Shown here: piece by piece, positions 43,915-52,529 of the stretch
Numbering within the stretch: position 1 is the stretch's first letter
Layout of the letters: each line of letters begins with the position of its first letter
Source: Streptomyces niveus
GTDB lineage: Bacteria > Actinomycetota > Actinomycetes > Streptomycetales > Streptomycetaceae
Length of the DNA: 64,000 nucleotides
Reading direction: 5' to 3'
Assembly: GCF_002009175.1 (NCBI RefSeq)
Contig: NZ_CP018047.1
Coordinates: 7,431,001-7,495,000, forward strand
The notes under the pieces: generated by a model
What the model saw: only the letters and a program-made list of their open reading frames with translations
Told to the model about the DNA's origin: nothing
The model's database searches: none
Translations under genes and position numbers: made by a program

Positions 43915-45291
43915 ATGCAGGCGACGGAAAAGCCCGACCTGACCGGCACGCTCGCGGAGTATGCCGCGTTCACCAGTGTCGACGCGCTCCCCGGCAACAT
44001 TCGGGAGCGAGCGAAACTCATCATCCTCGACGAACTCGCGAGCTCCTACTTCGGCGCGAACTGCCCGGCCGGCCAGCTGGCAGCCCGTTACGTGGCCGGC
44101 CAGGGGGCCCATGGCGAGGTCCAGGTGCTGGGAACCGCACACCGTTCGTCGGCCGAGCTCGCCGCGCTGGCGAACGGCACGGCGGGACACGCCGACGAGA
44201 TCGACGGCGCGCACGTCGTCGGCGGTCACCCGGGTGCGACGCTCGTCCACGCCGCGACCGCCGTCGCCCAGCTGCGGCACTGCTCGGGGGGCGAGCTGGT
44301 CAACGCCGTGGTGCTGGGCTACGACGTCGGCACACGGCTGATCGACGCGTGTGGTGGCCTCTTCCGGTTGAAGGACGAGTTCCACCTGCACTCGGACTTT
44401 CTGCACGCCGTCGGCGCCGCTGTGGCCTGTGGCCGGCTGCTCGGACTCGAACCCCGTCAGATGGCGAACGCGATGGCCCTGGCCACGTTCCGGGCAAACG
44501 GGCTGTGCGCGCTGTTCCGAGAGGACAACCACATCAGCAAGGCGTTCTGCAACGGCCAGTACGCCTCGGCCGGAGTGGGTGCCGCGTTGATGGCCGAGGC
44601 TGGCATGGAAGGAGTCGCCGACGTCATCGGCGAGCGCCACGGGCTGCTCGACGCCTGGGGCGTGGAGGACGGGCGCGAGCGCGTTCTTCGCGGCCTGGGA
44701 ACCGACTTCGCGGTGACCGGTGCCAACTTCAAGTTCCTGCGCGCCGGTTACCCGATTCACGCCGCCGTCGAGGCCGCGACGCATCTGACGGCGGAGCACG
44801 AGATCACCCCGGAGATGATCGGCTCGATACGCGTCGGCATGCCGGGCAATGCGATGCGTGTGGTGGACGGACGGACCATGCACAACATCTGCCTCCAGGA
44901 CATGCTGGGCGTGGCCCTGACCCGTGGCGGGATCAGTCTGGCCGGATCCCCCTTCCCGGAGATCGAGTCGGATCCCGTGTTCCTGGCGCTGCGGAAGCAG
45001 ATCACCCTTCGGGTCGACCCCGACCTCGATCGCGACCAGCCGAACGGGCGAGGTGCGGTCGTCACCATCCGCCTGACAGACGGAAGGACCGTCACCCGGC
45101 GCGTGGACGCCCCGCGTGGCCACAGCCTTCGCGGGGCGCCGACCTGGCCGGAACTATCCGCGAAGTGGCGCGAAGCGCTGAGCGGTGTCGACACCGATGC
45201 CTGGATCAGCACCGCGGCGGCACTGGAGGACCTCGACGACGTCGTGACCTTCGCCGACCAGTTCGCGACCGGTGGCGACTCACACGCCTGA
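43915..45291 (+). CDS. MmgE/PrpD family protein
   Basis: 458 residues. The family pattern is visible: AKLIILDELASSYFGANCPAG, NGTAGHADEIDGAHVVGGHPGATLVHAATAVA (cited in part), GYDVGTRLI and FHLHSDFLHAVGAAVACGRLLGL (cited in part). The family includes 2-methylcitrate dehydratase and cis-aconitate decarboxylase, which act on substituted tricarboxylic acids. No prpBC partners are seen. GAAAGGGATTG precedes ATG 43915. The role is probably hydration/dehydration or decarboxylation of a polar branched acid. Confidence 0.88.
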   Translation: MQATEKPDLTGTLAEYAAFTSVDALPGNIRERAKLIILDELASSYFGANCPAGQLAARYVAGQGAHGEVQVLGTAHRSSAELAALANGTAGHADEIDGAHVVGGHPGATLVHAATAVAQLRHCSGGELVNAVVLGYDVGTRLIDACGGLFRLKDEFHLHSDFLHAVGAAVACGRLLGLEPRQMANAMALATFRANGLCALFREDNHISKAFCNGQYASAGVGAALMAEAGMEGVADVIGERHGLLDAWGVEDGRERVLRGLGTDFAVTGANFKFLRAGYPIHAAVEAATHLTAEHEITPEMIGSIRVGMPGNAMRVVDGRTMHNICLQDMLGVALTRGGISLAGSPFPEIESDPVFLALRKQITLRVDPDLDRDQPNGRGAVVTIRLTDGRTVTRRVDAPRGHSLRGAPTWPELSAKWREALSGVDTDAWISTAAALEDLDDVVTFADQFATGGDSHA

Positions 45292-45380
45292 GTCGTACGA
45301 CGCTCTCGTGTCCCGGCAAGAACCGGAGCTACGCCGCTTTGGTAGGTACTGAGTGCCACAAGTGTGGGAGTGGAATATTC

Positions 45381-46535
45381 GTGAGTGACTTCGACCTGTA
45401 CCGTCCGTCCGAAGAGCACGACATGCTCCGGGACGCGATCCGTTCCCTGGCCGAGGCGAAGATCGCACCGCATGCCGCGTTGGTGGACGAGGAGGCGCGC
45501 TTCCCCCGGGAGGCCCTGGACGCGCTGGTCGCGGCCGACCTGCACGCCGTACACGTACCGGAGTCGTACGGCGGTTCGGGCGCGGACGCCCTGGCCACGG
45601 TCATCGTGATCGAGGAGGTGGCGCGGGTCTGCGCCTCCTCGTCCCTGATCCCGGCGGTGAACAAGCTCGGCTCGCTGCCCGTCATCCTCTCGGGCTCCGA
45701 GGACCTGAAGAAGAAGTACATGATGCCGCTGGCCAAGGGCGACGGCATGTTCTCCTACTGCCTCTCCGAGCCGGACGCGGGCTCGGACGCGGTCGGCATG
45801 AAGACGAAGGCGGTCCGGGACGGCGACTTCTACGTCCTGAACGGTGTGAAGCGCTGGATCACCAACGCTGGCGAGTCGCAGTACTACACGGTGCTGGCTG
45901 TGACCGACCCCAGCAAGCGTTCGAAGGGCATCTCGGCGTTCGTCGTCGAGAAGTCGGACGAGGGTGTCTCCTTCGGCGCCCCGGAGCGCAAGCTGGGCAT
46001 CAAGGGCAGTCCGACCCGCGAGGTGTACCTCGACAACGTTCGCATCCCGGCCGACCGCATGATCGGCGCCGAGGGCACGGGCTTCGCCACCGCGATGAAG
46101 ACCCTGGACCACACCCGCGTCACGATCGCCGCGCAGGCGGTCGGTATCGCCCAGGGCGCCCTGGACTACGCCAAGGGCTACGTCCAGGAGCGCAAGCAGT
46201 TCGGCAAGCCGATCGCCGACTTCCAGGGCATCCAGTTCATGCTCGCCGACATGGCGATGAAGCTGGAGGCCGCCCGGCAGCTGACGTACTCGGCGGCGGC
46301 GAAGTCCGAGCGCGGCGACAGCGATCTGACCTTCTTCGGCGCGTCGGCCAAATGCTTCGCCTCCGACGCCGCCATGGAGATCACCACCGACGCCGTCCAG
46401 CTCCTGGGCGGCTACGGCTACACCCGCGACTACCCGGTCGAGCGCATGATGCGCGACGCCAAGATCACCCAGCTGTACGAAGGGACGAACCAAGTCCAGC
46501 GGATCGTCATGGCCCGCAACCTGCCCGGCGCATGA
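45381..46535 (+). CDS. Acyl-CoA dehydrogenase
   Basis: 384 residues, all three ACAD domains. The helical N-terminal domain starts SDFDLYRPSEEHDMLRDAIR. FAD-contact motifs are YCLSEPDAGSD and WITNAGESQYYTVLAV. The catalytic base Glu is in ITQLYEGTNQVQRIVMARNL. It strongly resembles the short-chain (butyryl/isobutyryl) type common in Streptomyces. It oxidises acyl-CoA to enoyl-CoA and passes electrons to ETF. GTG 45381 is preceded by GGGAG. It is followed at 11 bp by the 3-hydroxyacyl-CoA dehydrogenase. Confidence 0.94.
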   Translation: MSDFDLYRPSEEHDMLRDAIRSLAEAKIAPHAALVDEEARFPREALDALVAADLHAVHVPESYGGSGADALATVIVIEEVARVCASSSLIPAVNKLGSLPVILSGSEDLKKKYMMPLAKGDGMFSYCLSEPDAGSDAVGMKTKAVRDGDFYVLNGVKRWITNAGESQYYTVLAVTDPSKRSKGISAFVVEKSDEGVSFGAPERKLGIKGSPTREVYLDNVRIPADRMIGAEGTGFATAMKTLDHTRVTIAAQAVGIAQGALDYAKGYVQERKQFGKPIADFQGIQFMLADMAMKLEAARQLTYSAAAKSERGDSDLTFFGASAKCFASDAAMEITTDAVQLLGGYGYTRDYPVERMMRDAKITQLYEGTNQVQRIVMARNLPGA

Positions 46536-46546
46536 GGAGACCCACG

Positions 46547-47440
46547 ATGACAGGGAACACGAGTATGACCGACGTGCGCGCCGTGGGCGTGGTGGGCTGC
46601 GGACTGATGGGCGCCGGAATCGCCGAGCTCTGCGCCCGGAAAGGCCTCGACACCCTCGTCCATGAAGTCGACGCCCGGGCCGTCGAGGCCGGGCGCGACA
46701 GGATCGGGAGTTCCCTGGCCCGCGCGGTGGAACGGGGCAAGCTCGCCGCGGACGAGCGTGACGCGACGCTGAAGCGGGTGGCGTTCACCACCGACCTCGC
46801 GGACCTCGCCGACCGGGACCTGGCCATCGAGGCGGTGCCCGAGGACGAGGAGCTGAAACTGCGTGTCTTCGCCGTCCTCGACCGAACCATGGTCCGCCCC
46901 GACGCGCTGCTCGCGTCCAACACCTCGTCCATCCCCATCATGAAGCTCGCAGCCGCCACGAGCCGCCCCGGCCAGGTGGTGGGCCTGCACTTCTTCAATC
47001 CTGTGCCGGTCCTCGACCTGGTCGAGCTGGTGCCCTCGCTGGTGACCGCCGACGAGGCCTGGGAGCGGATCCACGCCTTCGCCGCCGAGACCCTGGGCCG
47101 GCATGTGATCGTCTCCCAGGACCGGGCCGGATTCGTCGTCAACTCCCTGCTCATCCCCTACATCGTCGCGGCGGTCCGGATGTTCGAGTCGGGCTTCGCG
47201 GCGGCACACGACATCGACGATGGCATGGTCCGCGGCTGCGCCCACCCCATGGGCCCGCTGCGGCTCGCCGACCACATCGGTCTCGACACCACACTCGCCG
47301 TCGCCGAGTCCCTCTACGCGGAATTCCGCGAACCCCACCTCGCGCCGCCGGCCCTGCTGCAGCGGATGGTCCAGGCAGGGCACCTGGGCCGCAAGACCGG
47401 TATCGGTTTCTACAGGTACCCTGCCGGCAAAGCCGCGTAG
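46547..47440 (+). CDS. 3-hydroxyacyl-CoA dehydrogenase (3-hydroxybutyryl-CoA type)
   Basis: 297 residues. The NAD-binding start is VGVVGCGLMGAGIAELCARKG (cited in part). The acidic cluster LAIEAVPEDEELKLRVF follows, SNTSSIPIMKLAAAT leads to the catalytic His in VGLHFFNPVPVLDLVELV, and the C-terminal domain has MVRGCAHPMGPLRLADHIGLD (cited in part). It oxidises 3-hydroxyacyl-CoA to 3-ketoacyl-CoA. GAGGAG precedes ATG 46547. It is the last gene of the run, followed by a strong terminator. Confidence 0.93.
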   Translation: MTGNTSMTDVRAVGVVGCGLMGAGIAELCARKGLDTLVHEVDARAVEAGRDRIGSSLARAVERGKLAADERDATLKRVAFTTDLADLADRDLAIEAVPEDEELKLRVFAVLDRTMVRPDALLASNTSSIPIMKLAAATSRPGQVVGLHFFNPVPVLDLVELVPSLVTADEAWERIHAFAAETLGRHVIVSQDRAGFVVNSLLIPYIVAAVRMFESGFAAAHDIDDGMVRGCAHPMGPLRLADHIGLDTTLAVAESLYAEFREPHLAPPALLQRMVQAGHLGRKTGIGFYRYPAGKAA

Positions 47441-47456
47441 GCGCAGCCGGGCCTGC

Positions 47457-47481
47457 GGGGCGTACGTCAGACGTACGCCCC
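47457..47481 (+). terminator. Hairpin terminator
   Basis: GGGGCGTACGTC and GACGTACGCCCC form a perfect 12-bp inverted repeat with a single central base, 16 bp after the dehydrogenase stop codon and before the convergent hydrolase gene. Confidence 0.7.
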
Positions 47482-47550
47482 TGGCGTCCGTGTCAGCGGC
47501 CGGCGCGCCCGTGGGCTCCGTACCGTCCGAGTGCGAGTGTCGTCAGTGAC

Positions 47551-48297
47551 TCACTCACTGCCTACCGCTTCGAGGAGCAGTTCGGACACCGCTTCGGGCG
47601 CCGTGACCATGGCATCGTGCGTCGCGTGGAGGAGCCGATACGACAACGCCGGGTCCTCGGCATGTCGCTTGCGTACCCTCTCGAGGATGTGCGGCTGCAT
47701 GGACGACGGCACGCATTCGATGAACATGCCGGGGTGGCTCCACGCACGGTCCGTACTGCCTACCGGGTCCTGGTACGTCTTCAACGGCTGTGATGTGGTG
47801 TGGCTGTTGACCCATGCGGCGTCGTCCGGGTCGGTGACGCCGTACCAGGAGGCGTCGGAGGGCGGGATGTACCAGCCCTCGCCGCCGCGCTCCGCCATCG
47901 CGGCGTGTTCCGCGGCGCGAGCGGCACCGACCATGTCGCCGTGCGACTCTCCGGTCCGGGGGAAGTGCGCATCGAGAAAGACGATCCTCCTGACGCGGTC
48001 GGCGATCCGTTCCATCGCGCCGGAGGCGACCATGCCTCCGTAGCTGTGGGCGACGAGGACGGCGTCCTCGATGTCCTCGAACTCGAAGGTGGCCACGAGG
48101 TCTTGGACATGAATGTCCAGGCCGATGTCGCGGCTCAGCAGATGTGATCGCTCGCCGAGTCCTGTCAGCGTGGGTGTGTACACGACGTGCCCGGCCTGTC
48201 TGAGTACGGCGGCCACTCGCTTCCAGCACCAGCCGCCGTGGCGGCCACCGTGCAGGAGCACGAAGGGAGGAGGGGGCGAGATCGGTGCTGCGGACAT
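47551..48297 (-). CDS. Alpha/beta hydrolase (esterase-like, copy 2)
   Basis: 248 residues, paralogous to the protein at 21926-22663. It has FVLLHGGRHGGWCW, the nucleophile in VLVAHSYGGMVASGAM and late His in LHATHDAMVTAPEAV. The shared EGWYIPPSDASWYGVTDPDDA (cited in part) is found in this subgroup. It converges with the beta-oxidation genes across the terminator. It is transcribed on the same strand as, and downstream of, the MHS permease. It probably hydrolyses an ester or lactone feeding the pathway (inference). Confidence 0.9.
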   Translation of the reverse strand: MSAAPISPPPPFVLLHGGRHGGWCWKRVAAVLRQAGHVVYTPTLTGLGERSHLLSRDIGLDIHVQDLVATFEFEDIEDAVLVAHSYGGMVASGAMERIADRVRRIVFLDAHFPRTGESHGDMVGAARAAEHAAMAERGGEGWYIPPSDASWYGVTDPDDAAWVNSHTTSQPLKTYQDPVGSTDRAWSHPGMFIECVPSSMQPHILERVRKRHAEDPALSYRLLHATHDAMVTAPEAVSELLLEAVGSE

Positions 48298-48363
48298 CGC
48301 AGGTCAGCTCCTGGTCCGGTGAGATATGGGGGTCGTGGGTTCGGGTGGTGCCGAACGATGGAA

Positions 48364-48406
48364 CCTGTGCCACCTGCGCTCCGATCGCGGACGTAGGTGG
48401 CACAGG
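48364..48406 (-). terminator. Hairpin between the permease and hydrolase genes
   Basis: CCTGTGCCACCT (48364-48375) pairs perfectly with AGGTGGCACAGG (48395-48406) around a 19-base loop. It lies 34 bp beyond the permease stop on the minus strand, and could terminate or attenuate read-through into the hydrolase gene. Confidence 0.5.
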
Positions 48407-48439
48407 GTGTCTCATGGCCGGTACCGGCATCGCACGGGA

Positions 48440-49795
48440 TCAGGCCGTGGTTTGCGCGGTGTCCCGGTCGAGTTCGAGCTCTCGTGTCTCGCCGACGGTG
48501 AGCACACATGTCAGGCTGACGAGGCAGACGCCCGCCAGGATGCAGCCGAACGCGAAGCCTCCGAAGGAGTCGATCACGGAGGCGGCGATCAGGGGTGGCA
48601 CACCGCCGCCGAGCATGCCGGCCAGGCTGTAGCTGAGACCGGCCGCCGTGTAGCGGTAGCGGGTGTGGAAGAGCTCGGAGAGGAACGCTCCCTGTGGTCC
48701 GGTGGCCACCCCGGAGATGAACATCGTCACGGGGAGCCCGATCGCGAAGACCGTGCGGGAGCCGATGTCGAGGATGGGGAACAGGGCCAGTGCCCACACG
48801 ACAGCGACGGACGCCGCGCCCACGATGACCCAGCGTCGTCCGATGCGGTCGGAGAGGATCGCGCCGAGTACCACTCCGGCAGAGATCGATATACCGCCCA
48901 CCATGGCCATTCCCAGGACGAAGGTGCGGGGCAGTTCGAGTACCACCGTGCCGTAGCTGACCAGGTAGGTTCCGCCGATGTAGGTCAGGGCGAAACCGAC
49001 CATCACCGTGCCCGCGGCGAGCAGCACCTGCTTGGGCTGGTTGGTGAATGCCTCGACGAACGGCATCCGGGACGTACCCGCTTGCGCGGCCTGCTTCTTG
49101 AACACTGGGGTCTCGTCCATCCGCAGCCGGACCCAGAGTCCGAAGATGACGAGCAGGAAGCTGGAGAGGAACGGGATACGCCAGCCCCAGCTGGTGAACG
49201 TGCTGTCGCTCATGAAGACCGCGGTCAGGAAGAAAGTAGCGTTGGCGAGAATGATCGCCGCGCCGCCGCCGAGGTTGGCGAACGACGACCAGAACCCGCG
49301 TTTGCCCTGCGGGGCGTGCTCGGAGGAGAAGAGGACGGCGCCGGCGAACTCGCCGCCCGCGGCCAGGCCCTGGAGGACGCGCAGCATCACGATCATGATG
49401 GGTGCGGCAACGCCGATCTGGGTGGCGGTGGGCATACAGCCGACGAGGATGGTGGCCACGCCCATCAGCAACATGGTGGCGATCAGGGATTTCTTGCGTC
49501 CCAGGCGGTCGCCGAAGTGCCCGAACAGGATGCTGCCGAACGGACGCGCCACGAACGCCACGCCATATGTCGCGAAGGAAGCGACGGTGCCTTCGGCCTG
49601 TCCCAGGGCGGGGAAGAATATCTGAGGGAAGACGAGGGCGGCCGCCGTGCCGTAGATGCCGAAGTCGTAGAACTCGATCACGGTGCCGACGAAGCTGGCG
49701 GTCGCGACGCGCCTCATCCCTGGCTGAGGCGCCTCTTCGGTCGATGAGTCGGGTGTTCCGACGGGCGGAATCGTCTTTTCTGGTGAGTGCGTCAT
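48440..49795 (-). CDS. MHS-family metabolite:H+ symporter
   Basis: 451 residues, 12 helices. It begins RRVATASFVGTVIEFYDFGIYGTAAALVF (cited in part), the MHS hallmark. Motif A is SILFGHFGDRLGRKKSL, RVLQGLAAGGEFAGAVLFSSEHAP (cited in part) is the second hallmark, and GAILSDRIGRRWV is the repeated motif A. The family imports organic acids (shikimate, citrate, ketoglutarate, aromatic acids). GGGAG precedes ATG 49795. It is a good candidate for the proton-coupled uptake route of the island's substrate. Confidence 0.92.
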   Translation of the reverse strand: MTHSPEKTIPPVGTPDSSTEEAPQPGMRRVATASFVGTVIEFYDFGIYGTAAALVFPQIFFPALGQAEGTVASFATYGVAFVARPFGSILFGHFGDRLGRKKSLIATMLLMGVATILVGCMPTATQIGVAAPIMIVMLRVLQGLAAGGEFAGAVLFSSEHAPQGKRGFWSSFANLGGGAAIILANATFFLTAVFMSDSTFTSWGWRIPFLSSFLLVIFGLWVRLRMDETPVFKKQAAQAGTSRMPFVEAFTNQPKQVLLAAGTVMVGFALTYIGGTYLVSYGTVVLELPRTFVLGMAMVGGISISAGVVLGAILSDRIGRRWVIVGAASVAVVWALALFPILDIGSRTVFAIGLPVTMFISGVATGPQGAFLSELFHTRYRYTAAGLSYSLAGMLGGGVPPLIAASVIDSFGGFAFGCILAGVCLVSLTCVLTVGETRELELDRDTAQTTA

Positions 49796-49906
49796 TGCAT
49801 CTCCCTGTGGTCGATGCGGCTTGGCCGCGGCGTCAGAAGGGCCGATTGCCGGGCAGGGCCGGTCAGTCGACAAGGCGCGGTGTTACGCCGCGAAAGGCTT
49901 GGAGCG

Positions 49907-50443
49907 TCAGTGGAGAAGTCCGCGGGTACGCGGAATCGTCTTTGCGACGCGGAAGGCCTCACCGGAGAGCAGTCCGCGGTAGACGGCGTCCGGTGGAGGG
50001 TTTCCGCCGGATCGTCGACCGTGCGGCCGTTGGTGAGGGCGCCCTCGATGCCGTCCCGGGCCTGGATCCGCCCGAAGCGGACCTCTTGCGGCTGCGGCTG
50101 CGGGAGCGGCCGCAGGTGCGTGGGCGACTGCGAGTCGCGGTGACCCCAGCCGCGGGTCAGGGAGTCCTGCGCGTTCTCGTAGGCCGCTTCGACGCACTTC
50201 GTCGGTGCGTCGAGCTGTTTTGCCGACTCCGAAGCCGTCGCAGTCACCGCGGACGTGGTTCGCGACTACGTCCGCGACGGGTCCCACCTCGGAGACTGTT
50301 TCTGCCCAGGTCGCGCCTTGCTCCTGCAGAGGGCTCGCTTCATCCCGGCGGAGGTTGTGAACGACGAGATCGTAGCCCGCCCCGTGCGGATCGAGCGCCG
50401 TCCCGGCACCCACGACACCAGGCGCGATAAAGCCAGCCTTCAT
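49907..50443 (-). pseudogene. Fused relics of a HIBADH-like gene and a CMD gene
   Basis: From 50443, MKAGFIAPGVVGAGTALDP, YDLVVHNLRRDEASPLQEQGATW (cited in part) and VADVV reproduce the start of the HIBADH-like protein at 32389. After a large deletion and frame change comes KQLDAPTKCVEAAYENAQDSL with GWGHRDSQSP, its C-terminal part. Then EVRFGRIQARDGIEGALTNGRTV (cited in part) and, in a further frame, AVYRGLLSGEAFRVAK reproduce pieces of the CMD at 31969. Gene order equals that of the intact pair, so this is a decayed duplicate of the HIBADH-CMD module. Confidence 0.72.
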
Positions 50444-50516
50444 GAACCTGTCCCTTTGGGTCGATGAACGAGATCTCGGCGGCGGGCTCGTGACGCGGTT
50501 GAGCTTCGAGAAGGGA

Positions 50517-50532
50517 GTTCGTATATGGGCAC
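50517..50532. promoter_or_regulatory. GTTCGTATATACGAAC-type palindrome (site 8)
   Basis: GTTCGTATATGGGCAC has an intact left half and degenerate right half. It lies in front of the decayed HIBADH-like gene (50443, minus), in the position site 5 holds before the intact gene. Confidence 0.5.
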
Positions 50533-50681
50533 TCAAGAGCGTATGTGCGATCGACCGTAAGGTTCCACACCATGCGTGTCAACGCTCGCGCGGAAGGCTC
50601 TTTTTTCGTGGGTGCAACATGGGGCGGCTGAGGAGTGGCGTCGACGGGTGGCCCCGCGGGAGGCGGCCACCTGCTTCGCGA

Positions 50682-50697
50682 GTTCGTAACTATGAAT
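50682..50697. promoter_or_regulatory. GTTCGTATATACGAAC-type palindrome (site 9)
   Basis: GTTCGTAACTATGAAT lies 31 bp before the IclR regulator start (50728), suggesting autoregulation. Confidence 0.5.
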
Positions 50698-50727
50698 TCC
50701 TGATCGGGCTCCGCTACATTGGGCCCT

Positions 50728-51498
50728 GTGACGGACACGCCTTCAGCTCCCGACGACAGCGGCCCGAAGAACCATCGGACCGTCGACCGCGTGACCCGGA
50801 TCCTGGAGGAGGTTGTCTACCACCCAGGCATCGGCTTCGCCGAGATCGCTCGGGCGCTAGGGGCTCCGAAGAGCTCCGTGCACGGCTTCATTCGGGGCTT
50901 GCAGGCCCAGGGATGGCTGTACGAGGACAACCGCCGCTTCTATCTCGGCCCCGCCGTGTACGGTCTCACCCTGGCCAGCGGCCACATCCGTGCCGGACAG
51001 GTGACGCAGACGGATCTCGACGCGCTCCACAACGCGACCGGCCTGACCGTCTTCCTCGGGGTCGAGGCCGGCGACCACCTGATCTACATCGGCGAGTCGG
51101 GCACGGACGCTCTCACCGGGTTCGCGGCCCGCAGCAACATCCGGCGCACGCTCCTGACGACTGCGGGCGGCAAGGCCCTGCTGGTGGCGCGCCCGGACGT
51201 CGACCGGGATGCCTATCTGCGCCGGCAGCAGTCGGAGAACCCCGAGCTCGTCTCCGAGTTCCTCGCTGCGTTCGCCGACATCGCCAAGACTCGCGTGGCG
51301 ACGAACCTTCGCCATCGCGAGGCTCAGCTCGCGCTCGCCGCCGTCGTGCGCAATCAGGCCGGGAACAGTGTCGCCGCGGCCATCCTGATCGGCCAGACCG
51401 CCGAGATGAGGCCTCGCGAGGCCAAGCTGCGCAAAGTACTCCTCAAGCACGTCGACTCCTGGTCGCGCCAGGCCGTTTCAGCGAGGGAACCGATCTGA
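50728..51498 (+). CDS. IclR-family transcriptional regulator
   Basis: 256 residues. The N-terminal winged HTH has TVDRVTRILEEVVYHPGIGFAEIARALGAPKSSVHGFIRGL (cited in part). The IclR effector domain has VFLGVEAGDHLIYIGESGTDAL (cited in part), RRTLLTTAGGKALLVARPDVD (cited in part) and VAAAILIGQTAEM. GTG 50728 is chosen at the start of homology. It is the only dedicated regulator inside the catabolic island and is flanked by palindrome sites 8 and 9, so it is the best candidate for the factor that binds all ten sites (inference). Its 3' end overlaps the convergent hydrolase gene by 21 bp. Confidence 0.9.
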   Translation: MTDTPSAPDDSGPKNHRTVDRVTRILEEVVYHPGIGFAEIARALGAPKSSVHGFIRGLQAQGWLYEDNRRFYLGPAVYGLTLASGHIRAGQVTQTDLDALHNATGLTVFLGVEAGDHLIYIGESGTDALTGFAARSNIRRTLLTTAGGKALLVARPDVDRDAYLRRQQSENPELVSEFLAAFADIAKTRVATNLRHREAQLALAAVVRNQAGNSVAAAILIGQTAEMRPREAKLRKVLLKHVDSWSRQAVSAREPI

Positions 51499-52362
51499 CC
51501 ACCGACCGGCCGCGAGGTTCAGCAGATCGTGGACCTCGCGGGTGAAGACGTCGTTGTCGTCGCCCGCGACCATGTGGCCCGCGGGGACCTCGACCAGACG
51601 CGCGGTGGGGATGAGACCGAGCAGTTCGGTGGCGGCCTCGGCGGTCACCATGTCCGATTGCCGGCCGCGAACGAGCAGCGTGGGCGCCGTGATGTGACGG
51701 GCGGCCCGGATCATCCGCTCTGCGGAGGTGTTCGCCGGGTCGGCCGTGAAACTCAGGAAATCCGGATCCCAGTGCCAGTACCAGCGGCCGTCCTCGCCCA
51801 GCCGGACGTTCTTCTTCAGGCCGTCCAGTCCGGCCGTCCGCCTGCGGCGCGGATTGTAGGAGCGGACCGCCTCCGCGACCTCCTCCAGTGAGGAGAAGCC
51901 GTCCGGAGCGCCCCGCATGAAAGCCCGGACCCGGGCCTGTCCGGCCGGATCCAGCCGGGGTGCGATGTCCACGAGCACGAGCCCCGCAACGGTGCCCGGA
52001 TGCTCGCCCTCGGCGACCAGGGCGGTGCGTCCGCCCATCGAAGCGCCGATCACCACGGGTGGTTCGTCGAGCACTTCCACCGCTCGTAGAAGGTCTCCGA
52101 CCATGTCGTCCAGCGTGTAAGTGCCCGTCGGGGACCAAGCGCTGTCGCCGTGCCCCCGGGCGTCCAGGGTGATGGCGCTGAAGCCCTGTGCGGCCAGCCG
52201 CCGCGCCGTTCGTGCCCATGAGTGCCGCGTCTGCCCGCCGCCGTGCAGCAGCAACACCGTGCCCTGCGGGTCCTCGGGTTCCCAGCAGTCGGCAGCAAGG
52301 CCGATGCCGTGGACTCCTTCGAATGTGACCTGTTCGCGCGGGGCGCGGTCTGTCTCCGTCAC
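51478..52362 (-). CDS. Alpha/beta hydrolase (3-oxoadipate enol-lactonase/haloperoxidase-like)
   Basis: 294 residues. It has TVLLLHGGGQTRHSW, ITLDARGHGDS, the nucleophile in VVIGASMGGRTAL, PTLLVRGRQSDMV with the acid region and the His in VEVPAGHMVAGDDND. AAAGGAG precedes GTG 52362. It resembles hydrolases used in aromatic or cyclic-ketone breakdown rather than the two small esterase-like hydrolases of the window. Palindrome site 10 lies 74 bp upstream, between it and the second ALDH copy. Confidence 0.9.
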   Translation of the reverse strand: MTETDRAPREQVTFEGVHGIGLAADCWEPEDPQGTVLLLHGGGQTRHSWARTARRLAAQGFSAITLDARGHGDSAWSPTGTYTLDDMVGDLLRAVEVLDEPPVVIGASMGGRTALVAEGEHPGTVAGLVLVDIAPRLDPAGQARVRAFMRGAPDGFSSLEEVAEAVRSYNPRRRRTAGLDGLKKNVRLGEDGRWYWHWDPDFLSFTADPANTSAERMIRAARHITAPTLLVRGRQSDMVTAEAATELLGLIPTARLVEVPAGHMVAGDDNDVFTREVHDLLNLAAGRWSDRFPR

Positions 52363-52435
52363 AGCCTCTCCTTTGAACCGTTGACACTGTCGGCGGCCGA
52401 GCGTAGCTTGCAGGCAGTCGAAATTGCGACATTGA

Positions 52436-52451
52436 ATTCGCATATACGAAT
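52436..52451. promoter_or_regulatory. GTTCGTATATACGAAC-type palindrome (site 10)
   Basis: ATTCGCATATACGAAT is nearly perfectly symmetrical, between the divergent hydrolase (52362, minus) and ALDH (52543, plus) genes. Confidence 0.6.
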
Positions 52452-52529
52452 TACTTGTGGGGTGTCAGGGACGGCACCCGATGTCACCAACCGCCGGACG
52501 AGAGCTGCCTGCCTGGCGTCCGGAAGATC

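Noticed and set aside
38744..45291. Itaconate or mesaconate degradation
   Set aside because: CoA transferase and MaoC hydratase fit, but the CitE-type citramalyl-CoA lyase is absent.
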